A stretch of DNA of 64,000 nucleotides from Chromobacterium sp. IIBBL 290-4 (GCF_024207115.1 NZ_CP100128.1:2604001-2668000), one strand, 5' to 3'. Shown: positions 40,567 through 49,963, counted from the stretch's first letter. Program-made: numbers and translations. The notes: generated from the letters alone by a model not told the origin.

Positions 40567-41484
40567 TTACCGAATCTCGGCCTGGCTTGCGAGTATTGCC
40601 TCGCGCCGGCCGGCGTCCTGCGCCAGCGCCGACAGGTAGTCGAGCACGCTGGGCCAGCGCAGGCTGATGCCCAGTTCCCGTTTGACGCGGCTATTGTCCA
40701 GCCGGCGCGACTCGGCCAGAAACGACCATTGCGAAGCCGAAATCTGGCTTTGAACCTCGCGTCTGGACAGTTGCGGCGGAATGGGCAAACCCAGCGTCCG
40801 GCCCAATGCCCGGTACCACTGGCTGACCGGCAAGGGCAGATCGTCATTGGCATTGTAGACGCGGATGCCGCGGCCGTGGCGAAGCGCCGCCGCGCACATG
40901 CGGGCCAGATCATCGGCATGGATGTGATTGCTGACGCTGTCTTCATTGTCGATGATCAGCGGCGCGCCGCTGTGGAAACGCGACAGCGGCAGCCGCTCGT
41001 CGGCGTAGATGCCGGGCGCGCGCAGAATGGTCAGCGAGCAAGCGCGGCGGGCGGCGAAACGGCGCAGGCAGGTTTCCGCGTCCAGCCGGCGCTTGGCCCG
41101 GGCATTGGCCGGGCGCAGCCGGTCGGTTTCGCGCAGCCATTGACCCTCGGCATCGCCATAAACGCCGCTGGTGCTGATGTAGATCAATTGCTGTGGTATG
41201 CTGTCCGCTTTTGTCAACGCGTACAACAACTTGCGGATTCTGAGGTCCTTTTCTCCCGTCAAGGGCGGGGGCGCAGTGATCAGCAAGGCATCGGCCAAGC
41301 CCGCCAAACGGCGCAGGGTGTCGGTTTTGTCCAGATCGCCCAAGATAGGCGTCGCGCCGGCTCGACGCCAGGCGGAGGCGGATTCGCTGCCGCGGCATAA
41401 GGCTAGCACGCGCCAGCGGCCTAGCAGCAGGGGGAGGGCGCGTCGGGCCACGTCGCCGGCGCCCAGGATGAGTAAAGTACGCAT
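40567..41484 (-). CDS. NAD(P)-dependent epimerase/reductase-like protein (YeeZ type)
   Basis: The 305-residue protein has an N-terminal Rossmann motif [21 protein letters not shown] and the extended short-chain dehydrogenase pattern [15 protein letters not shown], where the Y-G-D replaces the usual YxxxK arrangement. [16 protein letters not shown] matches atypical epimerases of the YeeZ group. Substrate and reaction are unknown. A start at 41493 would add three residues; neither start has a clear ribosome site. It diverges from the 2Fe-2S reductase gene across 38 bases. Confidence 0.75.
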   Translation of the reverse strand: MRTLLILGAGDVARRALPLLLGRWRVLALCRGSESASAWRRAGATPILGDLDKTDTLRRLAGLADALLITAPPPLTGEKDLRIRKLLYALTKADSIPQQLIYISTSGVYGDAEGQWLRETDRLRPANARAKRRLDAETCLRRFAARRACSLTILRAPGIYADERLPLSRFHSGAPLIIDNEDSVSNHIHADDLARMCAAALRHGRGIRVYNANDDLPLPVSQWYRALGRTLGLPIPPQLSRREVQSQISASQWSFLAESRRLDNSRVKRELGISLRWPSVLDYLSALAQDAGRREAILASQAEIR

Positions 41485-41522
41485 AACGCACATTTTAGCC
41501 AGTATTCAGGATTGAAGAACAA

Positions 41523-42554
41523 ATGACTTGCCAGGTGAAGGTGCTCCCCAGCGGGCATACATTCGGCGTGGAAGCGCACGAAACCATTCTTGAAGCCGCG
41601 CTTCGCCAGGGCGTGGGCTTGCCTTACGGCTGTCGCGACGGGGCATGCGGCGCCTGCAAGGGCAAAGTGCTGGAGGGCGAAGTCAGCCAGGACGGCTTCC
41701 AGGAAAAGGCGCTGAGCTCGGCCGAGCAAGCGCAAGGCATGGCGCTGTTCTGCTGCGCGCGTCCGCAAGGCGACATCAGCATTGAAGCGCGCGAAGTGAC
41801 CGGCATCGGCGATCTGCAGATCAAGACGCTGCCGTGCCGCGTTGAAAAGATCGAGAAGATCCATGACGTGGCGGTGCTGAAGCTGAAGCTGCCGGTGTCG
41901 GAGCGTCTGCAGTTCCACGCCGGCCAATACATCGACATCCTGATGAAGGACGGCAAGAAGCGCAGCTTCTCCATCGCCAACGCGCCGCACGACGATGCTT
42001 TCCTGGAGCTGCACATCCGCAATCAGCCCGGCGGCTCGTTCTCGGAATACGTGTTCCATCAGATGAAGGAGCGCGAGATCATGCGCTTCAAGGGGCCGCT
42101 GGGTTCGTTCTTCCTGCGCGAAGACTCCGACAAGCCCATCGTGTTCATCGCCAGCGGCACCGGTTTCGCGCCGGTGAAGGGCATCATCGAGCATGCGATC
42201 CATCACGGCATCCAGCGGCCGATGGTGTTTTATTGGGGCGCGCGCGCCAAGGCGGATCTGTATATGGCGGACCTGGCCGAGGGCTGGGCGGCGGCCAATC
42301 CGAATATCACCTATATTCCGGTGCTGTCGGACGCCTTGCCCGAGGATGAGTGGACCGGTCGCACCGGCTTTGTGCACCAGGCGGTGCTGGAGGACTTCGC
42401 CGACCTGTCCGGCCATCAGGTCTATGCCTGCGGCGCGCCGGTGATGGTGGAGGCGGCGCATGGCAGTTTTACCCGCGAGCGCGGTTTGCCGGAAGATGAA
42501 TTCTTCTCCGACGCCTTTTTCCTGTCCAAGGATATGAGCGGCGCCGCCAAGTAG
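41523..42554 (+). CDS. 2Fe-2S/FAD NAD(P)H oxidoreductase (CDP-6-deoxyglucoseen reductase-like)
   Basis: The 343-residue protein fuses an N-terminal plant-type ferredoxin domain (cysteines in PYGCRDGACGACKGKV and LFCCARP) to a ferredoxin-NADP reductase module. The module has the FAD motif KKRSFSIANAP, the flavin-phosphate segment GGSFSEYVF, the nucleotide-binding IASGTGFAPVKGII and the final YACGAP. The family passes electrons from NAD(P)H through FAD to the iron-sulfur cluster and then to a partner oxygenase or dehydratase. Annotations such as flavin reductase or ascD-like are common, but no deoxysugar genes are nearby, so the physiological partner is unknown. Confidence 0.85.
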   Translation: MTCQVKVLPSGHTFGVEAHETILEAALRQGVGLPYGCRDGACGACKGKVLEGEVSQDGFQEKALSSAEQAQGMALFCCARPQGDISIEAREVTGIGDLQIKTLPCRVEKIEKIHDVAVLKLKLPVSERLQFHAGQYIDILMKDGKKRSFSIANAPHDDAFLELHIRNQPGGSFSEYVFHQMKEREIMRFKGPLGSFFLREDSDKPIVFIASGTGFAPVKGIIEHAIHHGIQRPMVFYWGARAKADLYMADLAEGWAAANPNITYIPVLSDALPEDEWTGRTGFVHQAVLEDFADLSGHQVYACGAPVMVEAAHGSFTRERGLPEDEFFSDAFFLSKDMSGAAK

Positions 42555-42577
42555 ACAAGCTGCTGATTTGTATACAT

Positions 42578-42609
42578 AAAGCCCCTGGTTGACTGCCAGG
42601 GGCTTTTTA
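42578..42609 (+). terminator. Intrinsic terminator after the 2Fe-2S reductase
   Basis: AAAGCCCCTGG pairs with CCAGGGGCTTT, followed by more T residues. Confidence 0.88.
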
Positions 42610-42642
42610 TTTGTTTTGCATCAATGGTGGCTCCCCAGACCT

Positions 42643-42683
42643 TTGACCTGGGTCAATTCCATCGTTAACGCCATGGCTATTAT
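42643..42683 (+). promoter_or_regulatory. FNR/ANR-type class II promoter for the DUF3149 gene
   Basis: TTGACCTGGGTCAA (42643-42656) is a perfect palindrome that matches the anaerobox TTGAT-N4-ATCAA in four of five positions in each half. TATTAT follows at 42678-42683. If transcription starts at about 42691, the palindrome is centred at -41.5, which is exactly the class II activator position for FNR-family regulators. Confidence 0.65.
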
Positions 42684-42727
42684 GTCATCAGCAAGCGATC
42701 AGGGCCGCGGGCCCAGGAGGAGAGACC

Positions 42728-42859
42728 ATGGAATTGCTGTCCCTGTTGCTGTCTGACGATGTCGGCAGAATGAGCCTGATCACCATCGTCGTCACCACGC
42801 TGGTGGTGCTCGGCGCTTTGTGGGTGATCTTCAAGAATGTGAACAAGCCGAAGAAGTAG
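42728..42859 (+). CDS. DUF3149 single-pass small membrane protein
   Basis: This 43-residue protein starts MELLSLLLSDDVGRMSLITI, has one membrane helix at about residues 14-36 and a basic tail ending NKPKK, so the C-terminus should face the cytoplasm. It matches the DUF3149 family of very short proteobacterial membrane proteins, whose function is unknown. A strong AGGAGGAGAG ribosome site lies just before the ATG. The upstream FNR/ANR-like promoter predicts expression under low oxygen, and the arginine fermentation operon follows. A terminator begins 43 bases after the stop. Confidence 0.8.
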   Translation: MELLSLLLSDDVGRMSLITIVVTTLVVLGALWVIFKNVNKPKK

Positions 42860-42901
42860 CGGCTTGCCAAGTTTCGGCATTTCCTCTTGATGTGTGTGTT
42901 G

Positions 42902-42937
42902 GCGGATGCGGTGGTGGGCCGTATCCGCATTTTTTTT
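42902..42937 (+). terminator. Intrinsic terminator after the DUF3149 gene
   Basis: GCGGATGCGG pairs with CCGTATCCGC (one mismatch) around seven bases, followed by eight T residues. Confidence 0.85.
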
Positions 42938-43055
42938 GCCTGGCGCGGGAGGAACTTCCCGTGAAGGTTTCCAGTCCTTTTTATATGGCAGACAGACTAT
43001 TTATCTGCGGTTTGCGTGCCATTGTCCTGTTTGTGTCTTTCTAATCAATTGAAAA

Positions 43056-43079
43056 TACAGGTTTTTTCCTGTTTTTTTT
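43056..43079 (+). terminator. Weak T-rich hairpin terminator
   Basis: ACAGG and CCTGT flank six T residues and are followed by eight T residues. The stem is short, so termination efficiency is doubtful. Confidence 0.45.
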
Positions 43080-43252
43080 GCTCTTGGTCATGGTGGCCGC
43101 TACATGCGCAGCCAAGACCTGTCCAAAGATCTAAGCTGAATTTCGTATCGGCGCGGGGACGTTTTTTCCCGATGTTCGGTTCCCTGGCATGACGCCTTGA
43201 CGCAATCCAGAGTCGCTTCCTTTGCAATCTCCAGAATCGCGTCATAGGCCGC

Positions 43253-43266
43253 TTGATGTAAGTCAA
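43253..43266 (+). promoter_or_regulatory. Anaerobox-like site upstream of arcD
   Basis: TTGATGTAAGTCAA has one perfect half (TTGAT) and one four-of-five half (GTCAA). Candidate -10 sequences TATACC (43307) and CATAAT (43312) would place it at about -60 to -65, near a class I position. arc operons of Pseudomonas are ANR-dependent, which supports the idea. Confidence 0.45.
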
Positions 43267-43386
43267 TCGGGCGAACGACTGGCATGGAAGCCCTGAGTTG
43301 GCGGGGTATACCATAATTTCAGTTGATAAGAATTTAATAATAAACGTGAGTGATGCTCGGTTTACATCCCAGATCGGAGAATGAAA

Positions 43387-44838
43387 ATGTCCACTGAAAC
43401 TGCAACCCAAGCCGGCGTAGCCGAGGGCGGATCGCCCCGACTCAAGCTCGGCGCGCTGACGGCGCTGGTCGTCGGCTCGATGATAGGCGGCGGGATTTTC
43501 TCGCTGCCGCAGAATATGGCCGCCGGCGCGGGCGCCGGGGCTATCCTGATAGGTTGGGCCATCACCTTTGTCGGCATGTTGGCGCTGGCCTTCGTGTTCC
43601 AGATGCTGGCCTCGCGCAAGCCTGAAGTGTCCGGCGGCGTGTATGGCTACGCCAAGGCCGGCTTCGGCGACTACATGGGCTTCAACTCCGCTTGGGGTTA
43701 CTGGATTTCCGCCTGGATCGGCAACGTTTCCTACTTTGTGGTGATGTTCTCGGCGCTAGGTTTCTGGTTCCCCATCTTCGGAGACGGCAATACGCCTACC
43801 GCCATCATCTGCGCCTCCGTCGTGCTGTGGTGTCTGCACTTCCTGGTGTTGCGCGGCGTGCACGGCGCGGCTTTCATCAACACCATCACCACCATCGCCA
43901 AACTGGTGCCGCTGGCCTTGTTCATCGTGTTGATCGTGTTCGCTTTCAAGGTGGATACCTTCAACTTTGAATTCTGGGGCAATGCCAAGCTGGGCACGGT
44001 GATCGATCAGGTGAAGAGCACCATGCTGGTGACGGTGTGGGTGTTCATCGGCATCGAGGGCGCGTCGATGTTCTCCGGCCGCGCCGAGAGCATGAAGGAT
44101 GTGGGCAAGGCCACCGTGATCGGCTTCCTGTTGACCATCGCGCTGCTGGTTGCCGTATCGGTGCTGTCGCTGGGCGTGATGAGCCAGGCTGAGCTGGCCG
44201 CGCTGAAGAACCCGTCCACCGCCTATGTGCTGCAAAAGGCCTTTGGCCCGCTGGGCGCCAATCTGATGAACGCCGGTCTGGTGATCTCGGTCGGCGGCGC
44301 GCTGTTGGCCTGGACCCTGCTGGCCGCCGAAGCGCCTTACCTCGCCGGCAAGGACGGCGTGATGCCCAAGGTGTTCGGCACCCTCAACGCCAACGAATCC
44401 CCGGCCGCCTCGCTGTGGCTGACCAACGGCCTGATCCAGCTGTTCCTGCTGATCACCCTGAAGAGCTCAGCCGGTTACCTGGCGCTGCTGTCGCTGGCCA
44501 CCTCGATGATCCTGATTCCCTACCTGCTGTGCTCCGGCTACTCCTGGCTGGTGGCGCAACGCGGCGAGGGCTATGCCCAGGGCGAAGGCCGCGGCAAGGA
44601 ACTGGGCACGGCCATCCTGGCTACCGTATACGGCGCCTGGCTGATCTACGCCGCCGGCCCCAAATACCTGTTCCTGTCCATGGTGCTGTACGCCCCGGGC
44701 CTGCTGTTCTACCTGTGGGCCAAGAAAGAACAAGGCCAGAAACCGTTCAACGCTATCGAGGCCGTGCTGGCCGCCATCGTGGTGGTGATGGGCGTGATCG
44801 CGGTCTACATGCTGGCGACCGGTCAGATCGGTCTGTAA
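43387..44838 (+). CDS. arcD: Arginine/ornithine antiporter ArcD
   Basis: The 483-residue APC-superfamily transporter has about 12-13 membrane helices and the family motif LVVGSMIGGGIFSLPQNMA in helix 1. It exchanges external arginine for ornithine made by ArcA-ArcB, without energy cost. ATG codons occur at 43381 and 43387. The GGAG site at 43376-43379 is seven bases from the second and only one base from the first, so the second is preferred. The gene leads an arcDABC operon, the same order as in Pseudomonas aeruginosa. Confidence 0.93.
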   Translation: MSTETATQAGVAEGGSPRLKLGALTALVVGSMIGGGIFSLPQNMAAGAGAGAILIGWAITFVGMLALAFVFQMLASRKPEVSGGVYGYAKAGFGDYMGFNSAWGYWISAWIGNVSYFVVMFSALGFWFPIFGDGNTPTAIICASVVLWCLHFLVLRGVHGAAFINTITTIAKLVPLALFIVLIVFAFKVDTFNFEFWGNAKLGTVIDQVKSTMLVTVWVFIGIEGASMFSGRAESMKDVGKATVIGFLLTIALLVAVSVLSLGVMSQAELAALKNPSTAYVLQKAFGPLGANLMNAGLVISVGGALLAWTLLAAEAPYLAGKDGVMPKVFGTLNANESPAASLWLTNGLIQLFLLITLKSSAGYLALLSLATSMILIPYLLCSGYSWLVAQRGEGYAQGEGRGKELGTAILATVYGAWLIYAAGPKYLFLSMVLYAPGLLFYLWAKKEQGQKPFNAIEAVLAAIVVVMGVIAVYMLATGQIGL

Positions 44839-44913
44839 ACAAAAGATTTCTGCATCAATCATGGGGGCGGCTCGCCCGTCCCTGAAGTCAAACAAGACTT
44901 GAGGAGTAGTGTC

Positions 44914-46146
44914 ATGACCAAGTTTGGTGTTCATTCCGAGTGCGGCAAATTGCGGACCGTGATGGTGTGTCGTCCCGGCCTCGCCCACAAGCGCCTGACC
45001 CCGGACAATTGCCACGATCTGCTGTTTGATGATGTGATTTGGGTGGAGCGCGCGCAGAAAGACCACGCTTACATGGTCGAGCAGATGCGCGCCCGCGGCA
45101 TCGAAGTGATCGAGGTGCACGACGCGCTGGCCAAGGTGCTGGACGACAAGGCCGCCCGCAACTGGATTCTGGATCGCAAGATCAAGGCCGACAATGTGGG
45201 CATCGGCATGCTGCAGGATCTGCGCAGCTGGCTGAACGAAATGCCGTCTTCGCAACTGGCCGATCATCTGGTGGGCGGCATCGCCAAGTTCGAACTGCCT
45301 TTCGACCCGAAAGGCCTGTTCGGCGGCTATCTGGACCGTTCCGACTTCGTGCTGCCTCCCATCCCCAACAGCCTGTTCCAGCGCGACCCGTCTTGCTGGA
45401 TCTATGAAGGCGTGACGCTGAACCCGATGTACTGGCCGGCCCGCCGCCAGGAAACGCTGGTGTTGCAGTCCATCTACCAGTTCCACCCCTACTTTGCCGG
45501 CAAGGTCAACATCTGGTGGGGCGGCTGCGACAGCGACCACGGCCCGGCCACGCTGGAAGGCGGCGACGTGATGCCTATCGGCAACGGCACCGTGTTGATC
45601 GGCATGGGCGAGCGCACCAGCCCGCAAGCGGTGGTGCAAGTGGCCAAGCGCGTATTGCACAAGGAAGGCGGCGCCAAGCGCGTCATCGCCTGCCAGATGC
45701 CGAAGTCCCGCGCCGCGATGCACTTGGACACGGTGTTCAGCTTCCTCGACATCGACCTGCTGTCGGTGTTCCCGGATGTGGTGGACGAAATCACCTGCAC
45801 CAGCATGTATGCAGGCGACCGCGAAGGCGAAATCCGCTTCGAGCGCCATGAGGGCGTGAAGCTGGTGGAAGTGGTGCGCCAGGCGCTGAACCTGAAGGAA
45901 ATCCGCGTGCTCCAGACCGGCGGCGACGCCTACCAGCGCGAACGCGAACAATGGGACGACGGCAACAACGTGGTGGCGCTGGACCGCCGCGTGGTGGTGG
46001 CCTATGACCGCAACACCTACACCAACCGCCTGATGCGCGAGCACGGCGTGGAAGTGATCGAGATTCCGGCTTCCGAGCTGGGCCGCGGCCGCGGCGGCGG
46101 CCACTGCATGACCTGCCCGATCATTCGCGACGAAGTGAAGCTGTAA
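44914..46146 (+). CDS. arcA: Arginine deiminase
   Basis: The 410-residue enzyme converts arginine to citrulline and ammonia, the first step of the arginine deiminase pathway. The catalytic cysteine is Cys398 in [19 protein letters not shown]. The guanidinium-binding region FQRDPS and the [21 protein letters not shown] segment carrying catalytic Asp are present. A GAGGAG ribosome site precedes the ATG at 44914. It lies 75 bases after arcD, the only intergenic space being a short spacer without terminator. Confidence 0.97.
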   Translation: MTKFGVHSECGKLRTVMVCRPGLAHKRLTPDNCHDLLFDDVIWVERAQKDHAYMVEQMRARGIEVIEVHDALAKVLDDKAARNWILDRKIKADNVGIGMLQDLRSWLNEMPSSQLADHLVGGIAKFELPFDPKGLFGGYLDRSDFVLPPIPNSLFQRDPSCWIYEGVTLNPMYWPARRQETLVLQSIYQFHPYFAGKVNIWWGGCDSDHGPATLEGGDVMPIGNGTVLIGMGERTSPQAVVQVAKRVLHKEGGAKRVIACQMPKSRAAMHLDTVFSFLDIDLLSVFPDVVDEITCTSMYAGDREGEIRFERHEGVKLVEVVRQALNLKEIRVLQTGGDAYQREREQWDDGNNVVALDRRVVVAYDRNTYTNRLMREHGVEVIEIPASELGRGRGGGHCMTCPIIRDEVKL

Positions 46147-46282
46147 GGCCGTAACGCCCGGCCGGCGATGTCGGCCGGGGCTGAAATACCGAATTCCGTT
46201 TATTTGCAAAAATGACAGGTTGACCGCCGGCTCCCCCGGGAGCGACGGCCCGCTTGCCCAGACTCTAATCAGGAGCATCATC

Positions 46283-47293
46283 ATGGCTTTCAATCTGCGC
46301 AACCGTAACTTCCTGAAAATGCTGGACTTCACTCCGCGTGAGATCCGTTACCTGCTGGACCTGTCCCGCGACCTGAAGCGCGCCAAGTACACCGGCACCG
46401 AACAGCAACACCTGAAGGGCAAGAATGTCGCCCTGATTTTTGAAAAGACCTCCACCCGCACCCGCTGCGCGTTTGAAGTGGCGTGTTTCGATCAAGGCGC
46501 CAATGTGTCCTACCTCGGGCCGTCCGGCTCGCAGATCGGCCACAAAGAGTCGATGAAAGACACCGCCCGCGTGCTGGGCCGCATGTACGACGCCATCGAA
46601 TACCGCGGCTACAGCCAGGACATGGTGGAGCACGAGCTGGCCGCTTACGCCGGCGTGCCGGTCTACAACGGCCTGACCGACGAATTCCACCCGACCCAGA
46701 TGCTGGCCGACGTGCTGACCATGTGGGAAAACAGCGACAAGCCGATCTCGCAGATCAGCTACACCTACCTCGGCGACGCCCGCAACAATATGGGCAACTC
46801 GCTGCTGGTGATCGGCTCCAAGCTGGGCATGGACGTGCGCATCGGCGCGCCTAAGCACCTGTGGCCGACCGATGAGCTGGTGGCCGAGTGCCGCGAAGTG
46901 GCCAAGCGCACCGGCGCCCGCATCACGCTGACCGAAGACGCCAAGGAAGCCGTCAAGGGCACCGACTTCATCCACACCGACGTATGGGTGTCGATGGGCG
47001 AGCCGGCCGAAGTGTGGGCCGAGCGCATCAAGCTGTTGAAGCCTTTCCAGGTGAACAGCGCGCTGATGGAAGCTTCCGGCAACCCGCGCGTCAAGTTCAT
47101 GCACTGCCTGCCGGCCTTCCACAACAGCGAAACCAAGGTGGGCAAGGAAATCGCCGCTCAGTATCCGGAGCTGGCTAATGGCATCGAGGTGACCGAAGAG
47201 GTGTTCGAGTCCGAAGCTTGCATCGCCTTCGAACAAGCCGAAAACCGCATGCACACCATCAAGGCCATCCTGGTGGCCACGCTGGGCGACTAA
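46283..47293 (+). CDS. arcB: Catabolic ornithine carbamoyltransferase
   Basis: The 336-residue enzyme splits citrulline with phosphate into ornithine and carbamoyl phosphate. The carbamoyl-phosphate loop [14 protein letters not shown] and the ornithine-binding [10 protein letters not shown] motif are visible. The N-terminus [17 protein letters not shown] matches catabolic ArcB, as does its place between arcA and arcC. A GGAGC site precedes the ATG at 46283. Catabolic versus anabolic direction is inferred from operon context. Confidence 0.96.
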   Translation: MAFNLRNRNFLKMLDFTPREIRYLLDLSRDLKRAKYTGTEQQHLKGKNVALIFEKTSTRTRCAFEVACFDQGANVSYLGPSGSQIGHKESMKDTARVLGRMYDAIEYRGYSQDMVEHELAAYAGVPVYNGLTDEFHPTQMLADVLTMWENSDKPISQISYTYLGDARNNMGNSLLVIGSKLGMDVRIGAPKHLWPTDELVAECREVAKRTGARITLTEDAKEAVKGTDFIHTDVWVSMGEPAEVWAERIKLLKPFQVNSALMEASGNPRVKFMHCLPAFHNSETKVGKEIAAQYPELANGIEVTEEVFESEACIAFEQAENRMHTIKAILVATLGD

Positions 47294-47412
47294 AGCTTGC
47301 GTGCCGGTCGGGCTGGAAACCGGCCCGACTCAGAAATCACACATCAACCGGCCAAGGCCTCCTGACCGGAGATCTTGGCCGGCGTCGTTGAAAGAATTGG
47401 GAAGGAAGATTT

Positions 47413-48357
47413 ATGCGAGTCGTCGTAGCTTTGGGCGGCAATGCCCTGCAACGTCGTGGCGAAGCCATGACCGCCGATAACCAGCGCGCCAATGTGAAAG
47501 TGGCCGCCGAGCAACTGGCCGCCGTGACCCGGTTGGGCCACAATCTGGTGATGTGCCACGGCAATGGTCCGCAAGTGGGCCTGCTTGGTCTGCAGAACGA
47601 TGCCTACGCCCGCCATGTGGACGACAAGGTGACGCCGTATCCGCTGGACGTGCTGGGCGCGCAGACCGAAGGCATGATCGGGTACATGGTGGAGCAGGAA
47701 CTGGGCAATGTGCTGCCGTTCGAGGTGCCCATCGCCACCATCCTGACCCAGACCGAAGTGGACGCCAACGACCCGGCCTTCAAGAACCCCACCAAGTTCG
47801 TCGGCCCGGTTTACTCCAAGGATGAAGCCGAGAAGATGGCGGCGGAAAAGGGCTGGACGGTGAAGGCCGACGGCGAGTACTACCGCCGCGTTGTGCCTAG
47901 CCCGAAACCGAAGCGCATCTTCGAAATGCGTCCGATCAAGTGGATGATAGAAAAGGGCGTGGTGGTGATCGCGGCCGGCGGCGGCGGCATCCCCACCATG
48001 TATGAAGGCGACAAGCTGGTCGGCGTGGAAGCGGTGATCGACAAAGACTTGGCTTCCGCCTTACTGGCGCGCGAGATCGACGCCGACTACTTCGTCATCG
48101 CCACCGACGTGAAGAGCGTATTTGTCGGCTGGGGCACGCCGGAAGCCAAGGCCATCCGCCAGGCGCATCCGGACGAAATGGACAAGCTGGGCTTCGCCGC
48201 CGGCTCGATGGGGCCGAAAGTGGAAGCCGCTTGCGAGTTCGCCCGCCTGACCGGCAAGAAGGCCGTCATCGGCGCGCTGGAAGACATAGAACGCATCGTC
48301 AAGGGCGAGGCCGGCACGGTGGTCTCTACCGAACAACCGGGCATCAGCTGGTATTGA
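47413..48357 (+). CDS. arcC: Carbamate kinase
   Basis: The 314-residue amino-acid-kinase-fold enzyme turns carbamoyl phosphate and ADP into ATP, ammonia and carbon dioxide, the energy-yielding step of arginine fermentation. Diagnostic segments are [53 protein letters not shown] and [13 protein letters not shown]. An AAGGAAG ribosome site lies before the ATG. It closes the arcDABC operon and is followed by a strong terminator. Confidence 0.97.
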   Translation: MRVVVALGGNALQRRGEAMTADNQRANVKVAAEQLAAVTRLGHNLVMCHGNGPQVGLLGLQNDAYARHVDDKVTPYPLDVLGAQTEGMIGYMVEQELGNVLPFEVPIATILTQTEVDANDPAFKNPTKFVGPVYSKDEAEKMAAEKGWTVKADGEYYRRVVPSPKPKRIFEMRPIKWMIEKGVVVIAAGGGGIPTMYEGDKLVGVEAVIDKDLASALLAREIDADYFVIATDVKSVFVGWGTPEAKAIRQAHPDEMDKLGFAAGSMGPKVEAACEFARLTGKKAVIGALEDIERIVKGEAGTVVSTEQPGISWY

Positions 48358-48380
48358 TGGTCGCAATGCTGTAAAGAGCG

Positions 48381-48409
48381 AGGGCTGCCGATTGGCAGCC
48401 CTTTTTTTC
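48381..48409 (+). terminator. Intrinsic terminator after arcDABC
   Basis: AGGGCTGCC pairs with GGCAGCCCT around GATT, followed by seven T residues. Confidence 0.92.
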
Positions 48410-48423
48410 ATGAGGGAATGGTT

Positions 48424-48630
48424 TTACTGCGATTTCAGCTGGCGGATCAGCGCCTCCATCTCCTCAGCCGTATGCGCTTTAGCCGCAGGCAGGCCGTCCA
48501 GAGGGATCAGTTCCCAGTCTGAAATCGCGTCCGCAGCGTGGCTGAACAAGGGGTGGGCTGCTTGATCTTGCGCATCCGCCGGCGCGGCGGCATCGGTGAT
48601 CTGATTATTGACCGCGGTGGGTTGAGCCAT
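48424..48630 (-). CDS. Small acidic hypothetical protein
   Basis: This 68-residue protein is not recognised. It is acidic and alanine-rich at the N-terminus (ITDAAAPADAQDQAA) and ends in a predicted helix, HTAEEMEALIRQLKSQ. It has no signal peptide or membrane segment. An AGGAG ribosome site eight bases before the ATG supports translation. It lies 47 bases downstream of the patatin-like gene on the same strand and is probably co-transcribed with it. Confidence 0.6.
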   Translation of the reverse strand: MAQPTAVNNQITDAAAPADAQDQAAHPLFSHAADAISDWELIPLDGLPAAKAHTAEEMEALIRQLKSQ

Positions 48631-48677
48631 GGCCGTCTCCTAGGGTGGGTTTCAATTTCGCGCCGCCAAGGCGGCGA

Positions 48678-49742
48678 TCAGGCGGTTTTTTGCAGCTCGT
48701 CCGTTTCCAGTCCCAGTTGCCGGCCATAACGCCGGCAGGCGTCTTGCCCCGCCTGGTAGCCGGCTTGATAAAGCCGGGACAGATTGGAAAAGGACCAGTC
48801 CATTTCTTCTTGGTGCCCTTCCTGGCTGATATGGGCGTCGAAGCTTATCTTCAGGACTTCGGTGCGCTGGCGGCCGTGGGCGTCGCGATTGTGCAGCGCC
48901 TCGAACAACTTGAGATCATCCCGCGCGATGGCGGTCAGCGGCGTGATGATGGATTGCACCCAGGCGTCGTAGAGATCGCGCGGCGGATGCAGCAGCCGCG
49001 AGCTGCCCAGCACGTCGAACACCAGGGTGTAGTCGATATGCGGATGGCGCTGGAACAGGTCTTCGAAGTTCAAGGTGTCTATCGCCGCGCCCTCGATGAA
49101 GTAGTCGTCCCCCAATGGATAAGGCGGATAGATGAAGGGGAAGGACAGCGCGGCCAGGAAATGCTCATGCGTGACTTCCCGCTTGGTCCAGCACTGCATC
49201 TTGCCGCGGCTGATGTTGTAGGCGTTCAGATAGAACTCGGGCTGGAAGTCCCGCAGCTTGGAAAAATCGACCACTTCTTCGATGAAAGGCACGTGCGCGC
49301 ACAGGCCTTGGCTTTGCGCCGACAGGCTGCTGGGACATAGCGTGGCCATCACTAGCGAGGTCCAGTCCGCCAGCAGCCGCTGCGTCGGTCCCTGGCCGGC
49401 TTGCTGTTGTATGGCTTGCAGCAGCGGATTGCGCGCTTGCATGGCTCGCCAAGCGTCGGCTAGCACGCCTGGCTTGTTGAATACCTTGAAATTGACCGGG
49501 AACTGCTCGTAGATCGCATCGGAAACGCCTATGCCGGCGAGGCCGGCCAGCGCGGTCAGCGCGTCGGCTTGCCGGGGCGCGGCGTAGAGCAGGCCGACAA
49601 TGGCGCCGGCGCCGGAGGCCGAGACGATGTCGAACTCGACGCCTGCTTCCAGCAATGCGACCAGCGCGCCGGCCATCAAGGTGGCATTGGGCGCGCCGCC
49701 TCCCAGCACCAGCGCGATCGTGGGTTTTCCAGTAGCTGCCAT
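48678..49742 (-). CDS. Patatin-like protein with atypical active-site motifs
   Basis: The 354-residue protein has the patatin fold order: an N-terminal glycine loop, a nucleophile elbow, and a late acidic motif. The loop reads GGGAPN at residues 14-19 instead of GGGxRG. The elbow reads SASGAG at 41-46 instead of GxSxG. The acidic motif reads EGA (in YFIEGAAIDTLNF) instead of DG(G/A). Phospholipase activity is therefore uncertain; Ser43 and the glutamate could still form a dyad. The start at 49742 is preferred because GGAGA lies nine bases before it; a start at 49757 adds five residues. It is transcribed away from padR. Confidence 0.75.
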   Translation of the reverse strand: MAATGKPTIALVLGGGAPNATLMAGALVALLEAGVEFDIVSASGAGAIVGLLYAAPRQADALTALAGLAGIGVSDAIYEQFPVNFKVFNKPGVLADAWRAMQARNPLLQAIQQQAGQGPTQRLLADWTSLVMATLCPSSLSAQSQGLCAHVPFIEEVVDFSKLRDFQPEFYLNAYNISRGKMQCWTKREVTHEHFLAALSFPFIYPPYPLGDDYFIEGAAIDTLNFEDLFQRHPHIDYTLVFDVLGSSRLLHPPRDLYDAWVQSIITPLTAIARDDLKLFEALHNRDAHGRQRTEVLKISFDAHISQEGHQEEMDWSFSNLSRLYQAGYQAGQDACRRYGRQLGLETDELQKTA

Positions 49743-49889
49743 CGATGGGTTCTCCATACGGAAATGCCAGAAGGAACGACAGACACATGGATAAAGTATG
49801 GATGGCGCTGGCTATTTTGCAATGCAACAGAGATGGATGCCGGTGTTGCCGAAAAACATCAGCGGCATGGCTTTGTCATTGAGCAATGA

Positions 49890-49916
49890 AAGATACCTTG
49901 CGATACAAGGTATCTT
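49890..49916. promoter_or_regulatory. Putative PadR operator 1, long perfect inverted repeat
   Basis: AAGATACCTTG at 49890-49900 and CAAGGTATCTT at 49906-49916 are perfect 11-base inverted arms around CGATA. A possible promoter, TTGCGA (49898) with TACAGT (49921) at 17-base spacing, overlaps it, so binding would block transcription of padR. Confidence 0.65.
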
Positions 49917-49963
49917 GTCATACAGTTAACTCAGACATCCGGATGCAGCAGTCCAACGGTGTT

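Larger units (their letters stand above)
42938..43380. other. Intergenic region between DUF3149 and arcD
   Basis: This stretch is more AT-rich than its surroundings and holds no firm gene. A 27-codon frame from GTG 42961 to 43044 has a good GGAGGA site seven bases upstream and encodes a hydrophobic peptide. A small hairpin ACAGG/CCTGT with eight T residues lies at 43056-43079. A partial anaerobox lies at 43253-43266. A 61-codon frame on the minus strand (43100-43285) has no recognised similarity. The arc promoter should be in the last 130 bases. Confidence 0.5.

Noticed and set aside
43100..43285. 61-codon minus-strand frame between DUF3149 and arcD, starting MPVVRPIDLHQAAYDAILEI
   Set aside because: The first half looks protein-like, but codon use is unlike neighbouring genes, the ribosome site is weak and I recognise no family. 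It may be a gene remnant.
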